Below the pieces are notes generated by a model that saw only the letters and a program-made list of their open reading frames with translations, was not told where the DNA came from and did no database searches. This document shows positions 35,935 through 43,837 of a stretch of 64,000 bases of DNA, piece after piece; position 1 is the first letter of the stretch; each line of letters starts with the position of its first letter. The position numbers were made by a program, and so were the translations under genes. The stretch is from Saccharolobus shibatae B12 (GTDB lineage Archaea; Thermoproteota; Thermoprotei_A; Sulfolobales; Sulfolobaceae): the NCBI RefSeq assembly GCF_019175345.1, contig NZ_CP077717.1, positions 1,278,001-1,342,000 of the forward strand, in the 5' to 3' direction.

Positions 35935-37326
35935 ATGAGACTCAAGATTACATCTCTTGGACCAATTACGGAGAGGAGCGAAATTGAACTTGGCGATCTG
36001 ACAGTATTTTTCGGTCCGCCTAATTCTGGGAAGTCGACTGCTTTAAAGGCAATATATTATTCACTACATCCTCTACTTAGTAACGAGATGAAAGATACAT
36101 TTGTTAATTTAGGAAGTCTGAAGCTCGAATACGTGACAAAAGATAATATATACGAGTTTAAGTTTCACCCTTCAACTGATTACCTTAAGGACTTACTTCC
36201 AGAAGGCGAATTCTCTGCAGACCCTTTATTTGTAAAGTTTGTAGAAGAGAACTCTCTCTTTGAGAACTTCAAGGATACTTTAGTAAACACTTCAATAATG
36301 TTACCCTCAGAATGCAAAGGAGTAAGAGAGGTACCATATGAGGCTGAAATCTCTGGAAAAACTGGAAAAGTAATATTACATCTCACTAATGAGCTTACTC
36401 CGAAATGCAAAGAGGCTCTTTATACAGAGTTAGGTAAAATAATTATGCCTACTCTAGGCAAAAGAATTATTAATAAATATATGGAAAAATTCCTCGAGTA
36501 TTTGAGAAAAGAGGAAAAGGTTAGTGACGTAGTGCTTATACCTTATTCAAGGTCATTCGTAACTTTTGAAGCATTAACTTTTGCAGAGTTAACTGCTGGT
36601 AAGACGTCATCTACAGCAAGTAGTCTATTAGATATTATACAAAGCATAGCGAGTGCATTTATCCTTGGATTAAAGTTTTACTCTTTGGAAAATATTTTAG
36701 GAGACATAAAGGAGCTCGAAATCTATTTCGATAAAATAAAAGGAAGGAGTGAGATTAGCGGGAGAATATACAAACTCTTAAAACCATTAATACCCGGTGA
36801 TATTAAAATCCTAAATGACAAGCTAACGTATATAGAGGGAGATAAACCTATCTCCTGGAAGTACACCTCAGCTTCTATTATGGAAGTTGTAAGTTTACTA
36901 CTTTCAGTAGGGGAAGGACAGTTAATACTTTATGAAGAACCCGAAACTCAGCTCCACGAGAGGTTACAAGTACTTATGGCGCTTATCCTTTATGCAATGT
37001 CTTCATTTAACAAGTTTGCAATAACTACTCATAGCCAGACGATATTATATACGCTCTCATTTATAGCTTATCTTAAGCCTACTGCTGAAGAGGTTAAAAA
37101 ATTGCTAGATAAGCTGGGAGTTAAGAATGATGAACTAGCTAAAGCTATAGAAGAGGCAAACAATAAGAAGGTAAAGTTTTACTATTTCCATGATGGAAAA
37201 GTAGAAGAAAAATCCGCTGAGGAAGTAAGTAAAGGAATTCCTGGCATTACGGACGTAATGGATATTGAATTAAGCTGGCTTTCTGAACTATACTTATCCA
37301 GAGGTGGTAAAGATGCTAGTAGCTAA
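35935..37326 (+). CDS. ABC/OLD-like AAA ATPase (AAA_21 type)
   Basis: The 463-residue protein has Walker A GPPNSGKST (residues 27-35), a long middle insertion, a degenerate signature region before SVGEGQLILYEEPETQLHERLQ (Walker B with Glu334/Glu335 and the D-loop-like LHE), and a switch-histidine block ITTHSQTILYTLS (His366). This is the SMC/Rad50-like head without a long coiled coil and without a C-terminal Toprim domain. Such ATPases act as sensors in OLD, Gabija, PARIS and RloA-like defence systems, and also in other roles. Its last 14 bases overlap the next gene, which strongly suggests a functional pair. TATA-like tttttaaatatt precedes the start. Confidence 0.8.
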   Translation: MRLKITSLGPITERSEIELGDLTVFFGPPNSGKSTALKAIYYSLHPLLSNEMKDTFVNLGSLKLEYVTKDNIYEFKFHPSTDYLKDLLPEGEFSADPLFVKFVEENSLFENFKDTLVNTSIMLPSECKGVREVPYEAEISGKTGKVILHLTNELTPKCKEALYTELGKIIMPTLGKRIINKYMEKFLEYLRKEEKVSDVVLIPYSRSFVTFEALTFAELTAGKTSSTASSLLDIIQSIASAFILGLKFYSLENILGDIKELEIYFDKIKGRSEISGRIYKLLKPLIPGDIKILNDKLTYIEGDKPISWKYTSASIMEVVSLLLSVGEGQLILYEEPETQLHERLQVLMALILYAMSSFNKFAITTHSQTILYTLSFIAYLKPTAEEVKKLLDKLGVKNDELAKAIEEANNKKVKFYYFHDGKVEEKSAEEVSKGIPGITDVMDIELSWLSELYLSRGGKDASS

Positions 37327-37785
37327 TGATTGTGTACTCGTTGACGAGAATGGAAAATGCAAATACGTTATCCTTGAAAAGAACATCATTTATTTTTTGA
37401 CTTTGAAAAATTGTTTAAAAATTCTAGGATTCATGAGGATCCAAATAAACTGGTAAAAACTACACAGCATTGTGATGCAATTATAGTTGAGGACTCCCGC
37501 ATCAGCATTTATGAACTATCAATGCATAAAGATAGAGATATTAATACGTATTTGAATAAGTTTGAGTATTGTATGAGCTTTCTTGAGTATTTTAGGGATA
37601 ACGTAAGCAGAATAGACATGAGCTCAAGTAACAATGTTGAGCTAGTAATTGTGGCAAATCCTCAAGTAGTTAAGGAGTTAGATAGAGCTGTAAAATCTTT
37701 TAAGAATCCAGTAAAGCATTTCAGCAGACCGATTATAACGAGATATCATCCAAACTTAGTCGTAAAACCATGTCAGCAATTGTGA
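37313..37785 (+). pseudogene. Partner of the ATPase, possible PD-(D/E)XK-like protein, frameshifted in a T run
   Basis: ATG at 37313 lies inside the end of the ATPase gene and opens LVANDCVLVDENGKCKYVILE. At the run tattttttg (about 37390-37397) the frame breaks; adding one T restores FFDFEKLFKNSRIHEDPNK and a ~157-residue protein ending at 37785. The core CDAIIVEDSRISIYELSMHK is like a D...E-x-K strand pair followed by the helix YLNKFEYCMSFLEYF, as in restriction-endonuclease folds, but the final Lys is shifted to S-M-H-K, so catalysis is uncertain. The stop lies at the edge of the TnpB element, so the C-terminus may also be truncated. Confidence 0.5.
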
Positions 37786-37930
37786 GCTACTCCCTCCTGA
37801 AGGAGGAAGCTTCCTGCTTCACAACCCCACCTTGCCAGTACTGAAGTACTGGTAGAGGGTGAAGCTCCACAGGCACTAAGGGCAGCTCCCACCCCGACCT
37901 ACGCAAGATATTTAGAGAAGCATTATAGTC
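37776..37930 (-). ncRNA. Candidate omega RNA at the TnpB right end
   Basis: TnpB proteins use an omega RNA made from the 3' end of their own element. This region overlaps the last tnpB codons and contains the right-end hairpin cctcctgaaggagg plus a second self-pairing segment (gaagcttcctgcttc, 37806-37820). The guide would start just outside the element, in the 3' end of the ATPase partner gene. Location and role are inferred from the family. Confidence 0.35.
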
Positions 37931-39016
37931 ACGGTCAGCTATCCAACCGCACTTAGGACAAGTAAAGATACGGTCAGCTAAAGTTAGATCTTCCTTCACA
38001 TATCCGCATTTAGCACACGTCCTTGACGTGTTTGACGGATTAACTAACACAAATTTCTTTCCATACTTCCCTATCTGATATTTGATTATATCCCTTAGCT
38101 CACCAAACGATACGTCATGTAACCTCATCCTAAGCTTTCTGAGAGACTTACCAACCAGTTGTTTAACATTAATATCCTCCATTACCACAACATCGTAATT
38201 CATCGATAGGTACTTCCCTATCTTCATGTACATATCCCTCTTCAAATTAGCAAGATGTTCATATGCCTTAGCTAACTTAACCTTGGCTTTAAACCAATTC
38301 TTGGAAAGGAACTCCTTCCTACACAATTCCTTGTGCAAATGCTTAATCTTACGGAGTGCCTTCTCGTAGAACTTGAAGTTGGGTAAATATTCACCATCTG
38401 AAGTTGTTAGAAGCTTCTCTACACCAACATCTATTGCCACTACATTGTTAGTCTTCGGAGCTTGCTGGAACACATGGTCTTCCACCACAAAGGATATGTA
38501 TACTCTTTCAGACTTCGTTAGCTTAACTACCACCCTCTTCACCTTGTCCAACGGAAAGTCTCTATGGACAATGACCTTGAAGATGCCTAAGTGAGACAAG
38601 CTTAGCACAAGCAGTTTCTTTTTATTCTTTCTACTTCCAGTCCTTATTTCTCTGACTGATAGTATTTTCCAGCCCGATTGTGGATATGTTAATGAGTACC
38701 ACTTGTGGATTTTCTTTTCCTTAGGAAAACGTGCTAATTCTTGGAAGAACCTCTGTCTTGCTTCATAAAAACGATTTGCTATTTCTTGTACCACTTGTGA
38801 ATGGAGTTGTTTGTACTCCTTGTCTTGTTTTCTCAAGTCTAGGGCTAATTGTCTTAACTCTGTTTGTGTTAGACCTTTTCCATCTCTTTGGTAGAAGTAG
38901 ATGTCTGCCCATCGTAACGTGTTGTATATCTCACATGCTAACTTCAACCGGGCTTTTAACGCCCTCAAGGTTTCCACGTCTGTAAAGGCACGAAAACGAA
39001 ACGTTACGATGGACAT
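37787..39016 (-). CDS. tnpB: TnpB RNA-guided nuclease (IS200/IS605 OrfB)
   Basis: The 409-residue protein has the three RuvC blocks: [20 protein letters not shown] (Asp), [17 protein letters not shown] (Glu) and [12 protein letters not shown] (Asp). It also has the zinc ribbon [13 protein letters not shown] ... FTCPKCGW inserted before the last. The N-terminal region with [19 protein letters not shown] is the usual wedge/helical part. All catalytic residues are intact. The C-terminal extension after [13 protein letters not shown] is low complexity and overlaps the right-end RNA structure. Confidence 0.9.
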   Translation of the reverse strand: MSIVTFRFRAFTDVETLRALKARLKLACEIYNTLRWADIYFYQRDGKGLTQTELRQLALDLRKQDKEYKQLHSQVVQEIANRFYEARQRFFQELARFPKEKKIHKWYSLTYPQSGWKILSVREIRTGSRKNKKKLLVLSLSHLGIFKVIVHRDFPLDKVKRVVVKLTKSERVYISFVVEDHVFQQAPKTNNVVAIDVGVEKLLTTSDGEYLPNFKFYEKALRKIKHLHKELCRKEFLSKNWFKAKVKLAKAYEHLANLKRDMYMKIGKYLSMNYDVVVMEDINVKQLVGKSLRKLRMRLHDVSFGELRDIIKYQIGKYGKKFVLVNPSNTSRTCAKCGYVKEDLTLADRIFTCPKCGWIADRDYNASLNILRRSGWELPLVPVELHPLPVLQYWQGGVVKQEASSFRRE

Positions 39017-39160
39017 TGAAAAAAGTTAACATTTTATATTTAAAAACTTAACTACAAAGGGGACTATCCATCTCCACCTTAAAAGGTGAAGTTTTCCGTC
39101 CCCTTTGAACCCCTTATTTTTATAAAAACAAGTAAATCGCAAAGCACTAAAGATAGAAAC

Positions 39161-39193
39161 GTTTATATTTCCCGTATACGTATATTATAATAT
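39161..39193 (+). promoter_or_regulatory. vapBC promoter with palindromic operator
   Basis: A TATA box (tttatattt, 39162-39170) lies 22-30 bases before the vapB ATG at 39192. Between them are two perfect palindromes, tatacgtata (39175-39184) and atattataatat (39182-39193), the second covering the start codon. VapB-type antitoxins repress their own operon through such sites. Confidence 0.5.
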
Positions 39194-39413
39194 GAAGACC
39201 GTATACAGTTTAAGGATAGATAAGGAATTACGTGAGGAGATGGAGAAATACAACGTTAAGTGGAATGAGGAGATTGAGAACTTTATAAGGAGGAGGATTG
39301 AGGAGTTAAAGAAAGAGGAAATCTTCAAGAAGATTAATGAAATCCTCCAAACAATGCCCGAGACTAAGTCAAATAGTGCAGAATTGGTGAGGGAAGATAG
39401 GGATAATAGTTGA
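39192..39413 (+). CDS. vapB: VapB-type antitoxin
   Basis: The 73-residue protein KTVYSLRIDKELREEMEKYN begins with a beta strand and helix typical of ribbon-helix-helix DNA-binding antitoxins. A charged helical region (FIRRRIEELKKEEIFKKINE) and an acidic tail that would wrap the toxin follow. It overlaps the vapC frame. Type II antitoxin identity is inferred from its PIN-domain neighbour and overall pattern. Confidence 0.7.
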   Translation: MKTVYSLRIDKELREEMEKYNVKWNEEIENFIRRRIEELKKEEIFKKINEILQTMPETKSNSAELVREDRDNS

Positions 39414-39798
39414 CGCATCAGTTTTGGCTAAATTTGTAACTAAGGAGAAAGGATGGGAGAAGATTACAGAGATTTTAAAAGACGCTGAGACATCAGACTT
39501 TGCGTTAGTGGAAGTATCTAACGTAGTGTGGAAGAAAACCGTATTAACCAGAGAGTTAACTGAACAAGATGCAATTAAGGCAGTTACTATAATCAGATAC
39601 TATTTACCACAATTGCTGATATTGAATAAAAGTATTGACGTAATTGAAAGAGCTATTGAGATTTCCATAAAAGAGAAAATCCCGATATATGATTCGCTTT
39701 ATATCGCATTGGCTGAACGTAAAGGAAGTAAATTAGTAACTGGGGATAGGAAGCAACACGAGATAGCGAAAAAGTACGTCATCTCAGAGCTTATATAG
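39397..39798 (+). CDS. vapC: VapC-type PIN-domain ribonuclease toxin
   Basis: The PIN core is clear: IIVDASVLAKFVTKEKGWEK with the first catalytic Asp, ALVEVSNVVWKK (Glu), IPIYDSLYIALAERKGSKLV (Asp) and TGDRKQHEIAKKY (Asp). The first Asp lies upstream of the first conventional start (TTG at 39424). In this frame the preceding stop is at 39388-39390, and only ggg aag ata ggg ata ata gtt lies between. So either a non-standard start such as ATA (39397) is used, overlapping vapB, or the start has been damaged. Confidence 0.75.
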   Translation: MGIIVDASVLAKFVTKEKGWEKITEILKDAETSDFALVEVSNVVWKKTVLTRELTEQDAIKAVTIIRYYLPQLLILNKSIDVIERAIEISIKEKIPIYDSLYIALAERKGSKLVTGDRKQHEIAKKYVISELI

Positions 39799-39821
39799 AT
39801 ATGCTGACTTCTTCCCCACCC

Positions 39822-40118
39822 AGGCCATTCAGGTTTTCATTGCAAATTCACTATATTTCAAAAACTATGACGAATTTAACTGAGTAAAAACGGTTTATAA
39901 AGGGAATTCATGCTCAATCGTGTCATAGTGTCGTCATTAGTATATAATTTATTAAACAAGGGAATCTCTACAAATAGTAAATGCAAAATAACGTTTTGCG
40001 TGCCTTATTGTGATATAGACATATTAAATAGCTCAATGACGACACTAAGAATCGTGTTAACACTTTTATATTTATATTGTTCATAAATTACAATTCGCAA
40101 TAGAAACATGAATCGCCC
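39822..40118. mobile_element. MITE-like element with IS256-type ends (about 297 bp)
   Basis: The left end aggccattcaggttttcattg and right end caatagaaacatgaatcgccc match the terminal repeats of the IS256 copies B1/B2. There is no transposase between. No clear 8-bp target duplication is seen. The interior carries another inverted-repeat element (39926-40047). Confidence 0.7.
39926..40047. mobile_element. Nested 122-bp inverted-repeat element
   Basis: The ends tagtgtcgtcatt (39926-39938) and aatgacgacacta (40035-40047) are exact inverses over 13 bases. The element contains no gene. Its size and structure are those of a MITE sitting inside the IS256-type MITE; the parent element is not in this window. 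Confidence 0.65.
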
Positions 40119-40139
40119 GAGCTCCCCAATGCCTCTTTA
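40119..40139 (-). repeat. Right copy of the 21-bp inverted repeat (partner 35870-35890)
   Basis: It directly adjoins the right end of the IS256-type MITE and is the exact reverse complement of 35870-35890. It lies in the upstream region of the coiled-coil gene, about 90 bases before its ATG. Confidence 0.8.
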
Positions 40140-40227
40140 AGAGAGTATCTTGTCCTCTAAAGTCTGGCAGAGAATTTTCAGATTGCTCCGAATGGTTTAT
40201 AATCCTCAAATTTTAAAGTAATCAAAT

Positions 40228-41136
40228 ATGAGTGAAAAAATTGTTGATGAGATACTTAATAATCCTCAGCTACTTTCAGTATTGGCTGAGAAAATTTACG
40301 GCAAGCTTAAGGACGAAATTGTGATAAAGAAATTAGAAGAAAACAGCGAGAGCATAAAGGCTCTACAAGAGGAGATTAAAAAACATACTGAGGCAATTCA
40401 AGCGCTCCAACAAACTACTCAATCCTTACAAGAGACTGTAGATAAGCATACTGAGGCAATTAAAGAACTTCAAGAGGAAGTTAAGAAGCAAGGTGAGGCT
40501 ATTCAAGCACTTCAACAAACTACTCAATCCTTACAAGAGACTGTGAATAGACACACTCAAGCTATAGTGTCACTTCAAGAGACTGTGAATAAGCATACTG
40601 AGGCTATTCAAGCACTTCAAGAGGAAGTTAAGAAGCAAGGTGAGGCTATTCAAGCACTTCAAGAGACTGTGAATAAGCATACTGAGGCTATTGAGGCGTT
40701 GCAGAGGGCTGTGCTTAGGTTGGGTAGGGAGGTTAAGAAGCTTTCGATAGAGGTGGGTGGTTTTACTAATAGGGCTGGGAGGGGTTTGGAGAGGGTGATG
40801 TTGAAGCTTTATAGGAAGGCTTTGGAGCTTCATGGTGTTGATCCTAAGAGGGTTGTTCATGGGAAGATGGTTGATGATGAGGGGGTAATAGAGAAGGGTA
40901 AGGTGTTTGAGGTGGACTTTTATGAGACTAATGAGTATGTTTATGTGTTTGAGATAAAGAATTTTGCGGATAAGGGGACTTATGATCAAGTTATTGTTAG
41001 GAAAAAGTTGTTCTCTGCAAGGTATAAGGATAAGAAGATAAAGGTATTTGTTGTGGCGAACTTTGTGGATGAGAAGGTGAAGAAGAAACTTGAGGAGGAA
41101 GGGGTAGAAATTATAGCTTCTCACGTAATCAAGTAG
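40228..41136 (+). CDS. Coiled-coil protein with C-terminal nuclease-like (DUF3782-type) domain
   Basis: The 302-residue protein has an N-terminal helix, then residues ~30-165 of repeating units such as HTEAIQALQ, QETVNKHTEAI and EEVKKQGEAI that form a long parallel coiled coil. Its C-terminal domain contains GKVFEVDFYETNEYVYVFEIKNFADKG, a D...E-x-K PD-(D/E)XK signature. Archaeal DUF3782 proteins share this plan. The DNA encoding the coils is itself a near-perfect tandem repeat (for example 40471-40515 with 40618-40662), so coil length can change by recombination. The substrate is unknown. TATA-like gtttataat lies near 40195. Confidence 0.75.
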   Translation: MSEKIVDEILNNPQLLSVLAEKIYGKLKDEIVIKKLEENSESIKALQEEIKKHTEAIQALQQTTQSLQETVDKHTEAIKELQEEVKKQGEAIQALQQTTQSLQETVNRHTQAIVSLQETVNKHTEAIQALQEEVKKQGEAIQALQETVNKHTEAIEALQRAVLRLGREVKKLSIEVGGFTNRAGRGLERVMLKLYRKALELHGVDPKRVVHGKMVDDEGVIEKGKVFEVDFYETNEYVYVFEIKNFADKGTYDQVIVRKKLFSARYKDKKIKVFVVANFVDEKVKKKLEEEGVEIIASHVIK

Positions 41137-41146
41137 TTAAGCTTTT

Positions 41147-41174
41147 CCTCTTCTGAGAAACTTTTCTCAAGAGG
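41147..41174 (+). terminator. Hairpin after the coiled-coil gene
   Basis: The sequence cctcttctgagaaac and ttttctcaagagg folds into a stem with one small bulge, 10 bases after the stop codon. It is preceded by a T run (41143-41146). It may mark the 3' end of the transcript. Confidence 0.35.
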
Positions 41175-41181
41175 CCGTTTA

Positions 41182-41235
41182 TCCCTACACTTCCATTTGA
41201 CTCATTTTATCTTTAATCATGATCAAGTGTAGGGA
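41182..41235. repeat. 11-bp inverted repeat with a 32-base loop
   Basis: Arms tccctacactt (41182-41192) and aagtgtaggga (41225-41235) are perfect inverses. It lies between a hairpin and a MITE, with no gene. It could be an RNA structure or the ends of a tiny decayed element. Confidence 0.45.
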
Positions 41236-41290
41236 CTTAGCCCTAACCACCTAGCCAACTTAATATAGGGATTTGATTAGTTTCCTTAAT

Positions 41291-41569
41291 AGCAGTTATT
41301 CTAATTTCCCTCGGTTATACAGGATTTTCAGCACTAGCGATGAAGTTTTTTAATTCTGTATCTGGTTGATTGAAAAGTGTGAAGTCCGAGAAGAAGCTGG
41401 ACATTGCTAGAGTGATTTCATTAAATCCTTCAATTACCTGGTTAGAATACTGGAGATGAAGGGATTGAGCAGAAAGGTGGAGGAGTTTTTCCGGTTCGTT
41501 GAAATACGTTTAGGAAATGCACTAGGTTTAATGAAAACTTTTAAGTTACGTTAAAGTAGAACAACTGCT
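41291..41569 (+). mobile_element. MITE-like deletion derivative of the IS4/ISH3-like element (279 bp)
   Basis: It keeps both terminal repeats (agcagttattctaat; gtagaacaactgct), the leader and the first ~40 degenerate codons (VKSEKKLDIA), then jumps to the last codons (EEFFRFVEIRL-like) and the 3' non-coding end. It differs from the 180-bp derivative at 33277 in its deletion, so it arose independently. Confidence 0.8.
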
Positions 41570-41681
41570 AATAATCAGTTATCCCACCTAAATCATTCAA
41601 TTGAAAAATCTTGCATAAGAACTTTTCTGTTATTATTTTCGAATTTTAGTATATAATAAATTAATAAATAACAAAGAAAAA

Positions 41682-43106
41682 TTATTTCTTCTTCCTCTGG
41701 TCAACAAACACTTGCAACTTATAGCCTGTCCATATTGTATTTCCAGGCTTTACCCACTCTATCTCAACATCATCTGGGTGAATCCCAATCCTGTTCGCTA
41801 ATATCTCTCTGGCTTGCTTATCGTAATTATAATCAGCCTGTTCCCTCCTTGTCTCTATTCTAATCTTCAATTTATCCATACTATTATCGTAAATGAAAAT
41901 ATTGAACATTCCAGTAGTGTCTGGAATTTCGTTCACGGCGTCCTCAACGTAAATTGGCAATAATAATTTCCCTTTAACGAAGAACATCCACTCAACCCTA
42001 CCCGGTATTGGCTCAGCAAATCTCATGTGGGTTATACCATACTTAGGATCTGGGTCAGTCAAGAAGTCATTTTTAACGTAATCTCCTAAACTATAGCGTA
42101 TTAAAGGCATGGTATAGTGACTCAACAAGGTCGCTATCAGTTCACCTCTTTCTCCCTCAGATACAGGTTCATCAGTCTTAGGGTCGACAATATCAAATAT
42201 CTCCATGTCCTCCCACACTACTAATTGTCCTTCTAAGCTTGGAACTTCAATAGCCATGTGCCCATCAGTTGTTCCCCAAACACTTATGGCCAATTCAGCA
42301 TTTGGATGAACCTTGAATAATTTCTTTTTAGTGTTTTCAGCAGCGGCACCACCATGAAGTAGCAAAACCTTGAAGGGAGTTTCCCAGCCCTCAATTTTAG
42401 CTTCCTCTCCTACTAATCTATGTAACCAAGGAGTTGTGGCGAATACGTCAACTTTCCATAGTTTGAAGATTAAGTTATGTCTATTCTTCCATGAGAAGTA
42501 AGTCTCACCACCTCCAGCTATTGCAGTAGCCCCACATCTCCACATGGCAGTCTCAACAACTGGAGGACCCCAGCTGTAAAATCCGCTCATGTTTAAATAG
42601 TTCGCGTAAACTTTAGTTGGTTTAACCTCTGCAAAAGTCCACAAATATCTAGCTTGCCCTTCCTGGAAATAGTCCATTTCCAAAGCCCCCCATCCTTGGA
42701 AAGTTGGTAAACCAGTTGACCCAGAAGTAGCTCCGACAAACCTTATATGCTTAGCCAATTCGGGATGGAAAATTGTACCAAATGGAGGATTTTGCTGTAG
42801 GTCTTTCCTAATTTCATCTTTTCTTAAAATAGGAACTTTAGTAATATCTCTCCAATCCTTTATCATGTCTGGTTCGAAGTTTTTAGACTTCCAAAACCTT
42901 CTATAGAACTCAATGTTCTCCCAAGCCCACTTTACGATTCTCTTTAACCTATAAGTCTTTAACTTATCGATCTCCTCTCTTTTCATTGCCATTATCTTCC
43001 TATTCCACAACGTCTCAGAGGAATTTGGTGGATAATCAGTTCTAATAAAACCTTGTTCTCTCAATTCCCTATGAATTGCGTCGTATTCGTTTTTAACTGC
43101 AGACAT
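41682..43106 (-). CDS. Phenylacetate-CoA ligase-like AMP-forming enzyme
   Basis: The ~474-residue protein belongs to the PaaK/coenzyme F390 synthetase branch of adenylate-forming enzymes. It has the nucleotide-binding loop [40 protein letters not shown], the adenine region [16 protein letters not shown], and the hinge Asp block [11 protein letters not shown]. It would activate a carboxylic acid as acyl-AMP and pass it to CoA; the acid is not predictable. ATG at 43106 is chosen over the TTG at 43109 because ctctttaaac lies about 20-30 bases upstream. It is divergent from cbiZ. Confidence 0.75.
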   Translation of the reverse strand: MSAVKNEYDAIHRELREQGFIRTDYPPNSSETLWNRKIMAMKREEIDKLKTYRLKRIVKWAWENIEFYRRFWKSKNFEPDMIKDWRDITKVPILRKDEIRKDLQQNPPFGTIFHPELAKHIRFVGATSGSTGLPTFQGWGALEMDYFQEGQARYLWTFAEVKPTKVYANYLNMSGFYSWGPPVVETAMWRCGATAIAGGGETYFSWKNRHNLIFKLWKVDVFATTPWLHRLVGEEAKIEGWETPFKVLLLHGGAAAENTKKKLFKVHPNAELAISVWGTTDGHMAIEVPSLEGQLVVWEDMEIFDIVDPKTDEPVSEGERGELIATLLSHYTMPLIRYSLGDYVKNDFLTDPDPKYGITHMRFAEPIPGRVEWMFFVKGKLLLPIYVEDAVNEIPDTTGMFNIFIYDNSMDKLKIRIETRREQADYNYDKQAREILANRIGIHPDDVEIEWVKPGNTIWTGYKLQVFVDQRKKK

Positions 43107-43109
43107 CAA

Positions 43110-43280
43110 TATTCTAATGTTTAAAGAGTTTAAAAAATTATAAATTCGTTTTCAAGAAAACTTCACTTCGAACTATCATATTTGTGTATTCGATTTCTAA
43201 TTTTATCAAAAACAGTTGAGACTTCAGCTATAGTTGTTTTAACTTAATAATTTAAGAACAAGTAATAAACCTTTTGATCA
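43110..43280. promoter_or_regulatory. Divergent promoter region between the ligase and cbiZ
   Basis: On the minus side ctctttaaac near 43126-43135 serves the ligase. On the plus side ttaataatttaag (43243-43255) lies about 28 bases before the cbiZ ATG. No operator repeat is obvious. Confidence 0.4.
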
Positions 43281-43823
43281 ATGGAGCCAAAAATTGTTAG
43301 GTTTAGCCTTGGAAAGGACTACATAATTTTAACCTCCGCGTTATATCCAGAAGGAATAGCTAGAGTTAATGAAATTTGTAGTATTTTCGTTGATAAAAGT
43401 TATTGTAGTGGAGATCCTTGGGGGGACGTGACTAACTGGTGTCCCTCTAAATCTGCCATAATGTTCATGACTGCTGCAAAGAATTACACTTTTAAAGAAA
43501 CTGATTGGGGTAAATTTTTCGTTAGTGCTGGAATTGGGAGAAGCGGTGAGGATGCGGGTTGTACTATCAATATTGGGGTGTTCGTTGATAAAGGGTTAAA
43601 CATTAATGGGCTAGTTGACTTAATAAGGACAGTTACTGAGGCCAAGGCTGGAGCTTTAAGGGATTTGGGATATAAGTTTACGGGAACTGTGAGTGATGCC
43701 ATTGCAGTTGGCTCTTTACCTGGAAACGAGTATTTCATAGGTCCGGGTACTGAACTAGGTAAAAAGATAGCCTATGATATTAGAAACACTATTGTGGAAT
43801 TGTTATCCAAAGGGGATGATTAG
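43281..43823 (+). CDS. cbiZ: Adenosylcobinamide amidohydrolase
   Basis: The 180-residue protein shows the CbiZ pattern: a start strand IILTSALYPEGIARVNEI, CTINIGVFVDKGLNINGLVDL, TEAKAGALRDLGYKFTGTVSDAIAVGS and IGPGTELGKKIAYDIRNT. CbiZ cleaves adenosylcobinamide to adenosylcobyric acid and is used by archaea to salvage corrinoids. It stands alone here, with no other cobamide genes nearby. A TATA-like ttaataatttaag lies ~28 bases before ATG. The length is a little shorter than bacterial homologues. Confidence 0.8.
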   Translation: MEPKIVRFSLGKDYIILTSALYPEGIARVNEICSIFVDKSYCSGDPWGDVTNWCPSKSAIMFMTAAKNYTFKETDWGKFFVSAGIGRSGEDAGCTINIGVFVDKGLNINGLVDLIRTVTEAKAGALRDLGYKFTGTVSDAIAVGSLPGNEYFIGPGTELGKKIAYDIRNTIVELLSKGDD

Positions 43824-43837
43824 GTTTTTATATTTTT

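Larger units (their letters stand above)
37776..39107 (-). mobile_element. IS200/IS605-type element carrying TnpB only
   Basis: The left end (reading minus) has a perfect outer stem 39055-39064 with 39098-39107 (caaaggggac and gtcccctttg), enclosing caccttaaaaggtg. The right end has cctcctgaaggagg at 37793-37806 immediately after the transposase stop. No tnpA (Y1 transposase) is present, so movement would need one in trans. Ends are estimates. Confidence 0.7.

Noticed and set aside
35935-37326. Calling the ATPase pair a known system such as Gabija or PARIS
   Set aside because: There is no Toprim domain, UvrD-like helicase or DUF4435 partner; the similarity is limited to the ATPase head.
40339-40720. 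Regular ~45-base DNA repeats considered as a CRISPR array
   Set aside because: The repeats are coding, in frame, directly adjacent without unique spacers, and encode coiled-coil heptads.
40570-41124. 184-codon minus-strand frame across the coiled-coil gene
   Set aside because: It is a shadow of the repetitive coding sequence, with leucine/serine-rich repeats that mirror the heptads.
41682-43106. Assigning the AMP-forming enzyme to phenylacetate degradation
   Set aside because: No other phenylacetate pathway gene is nearby, so only the broad ligase family is claimed.
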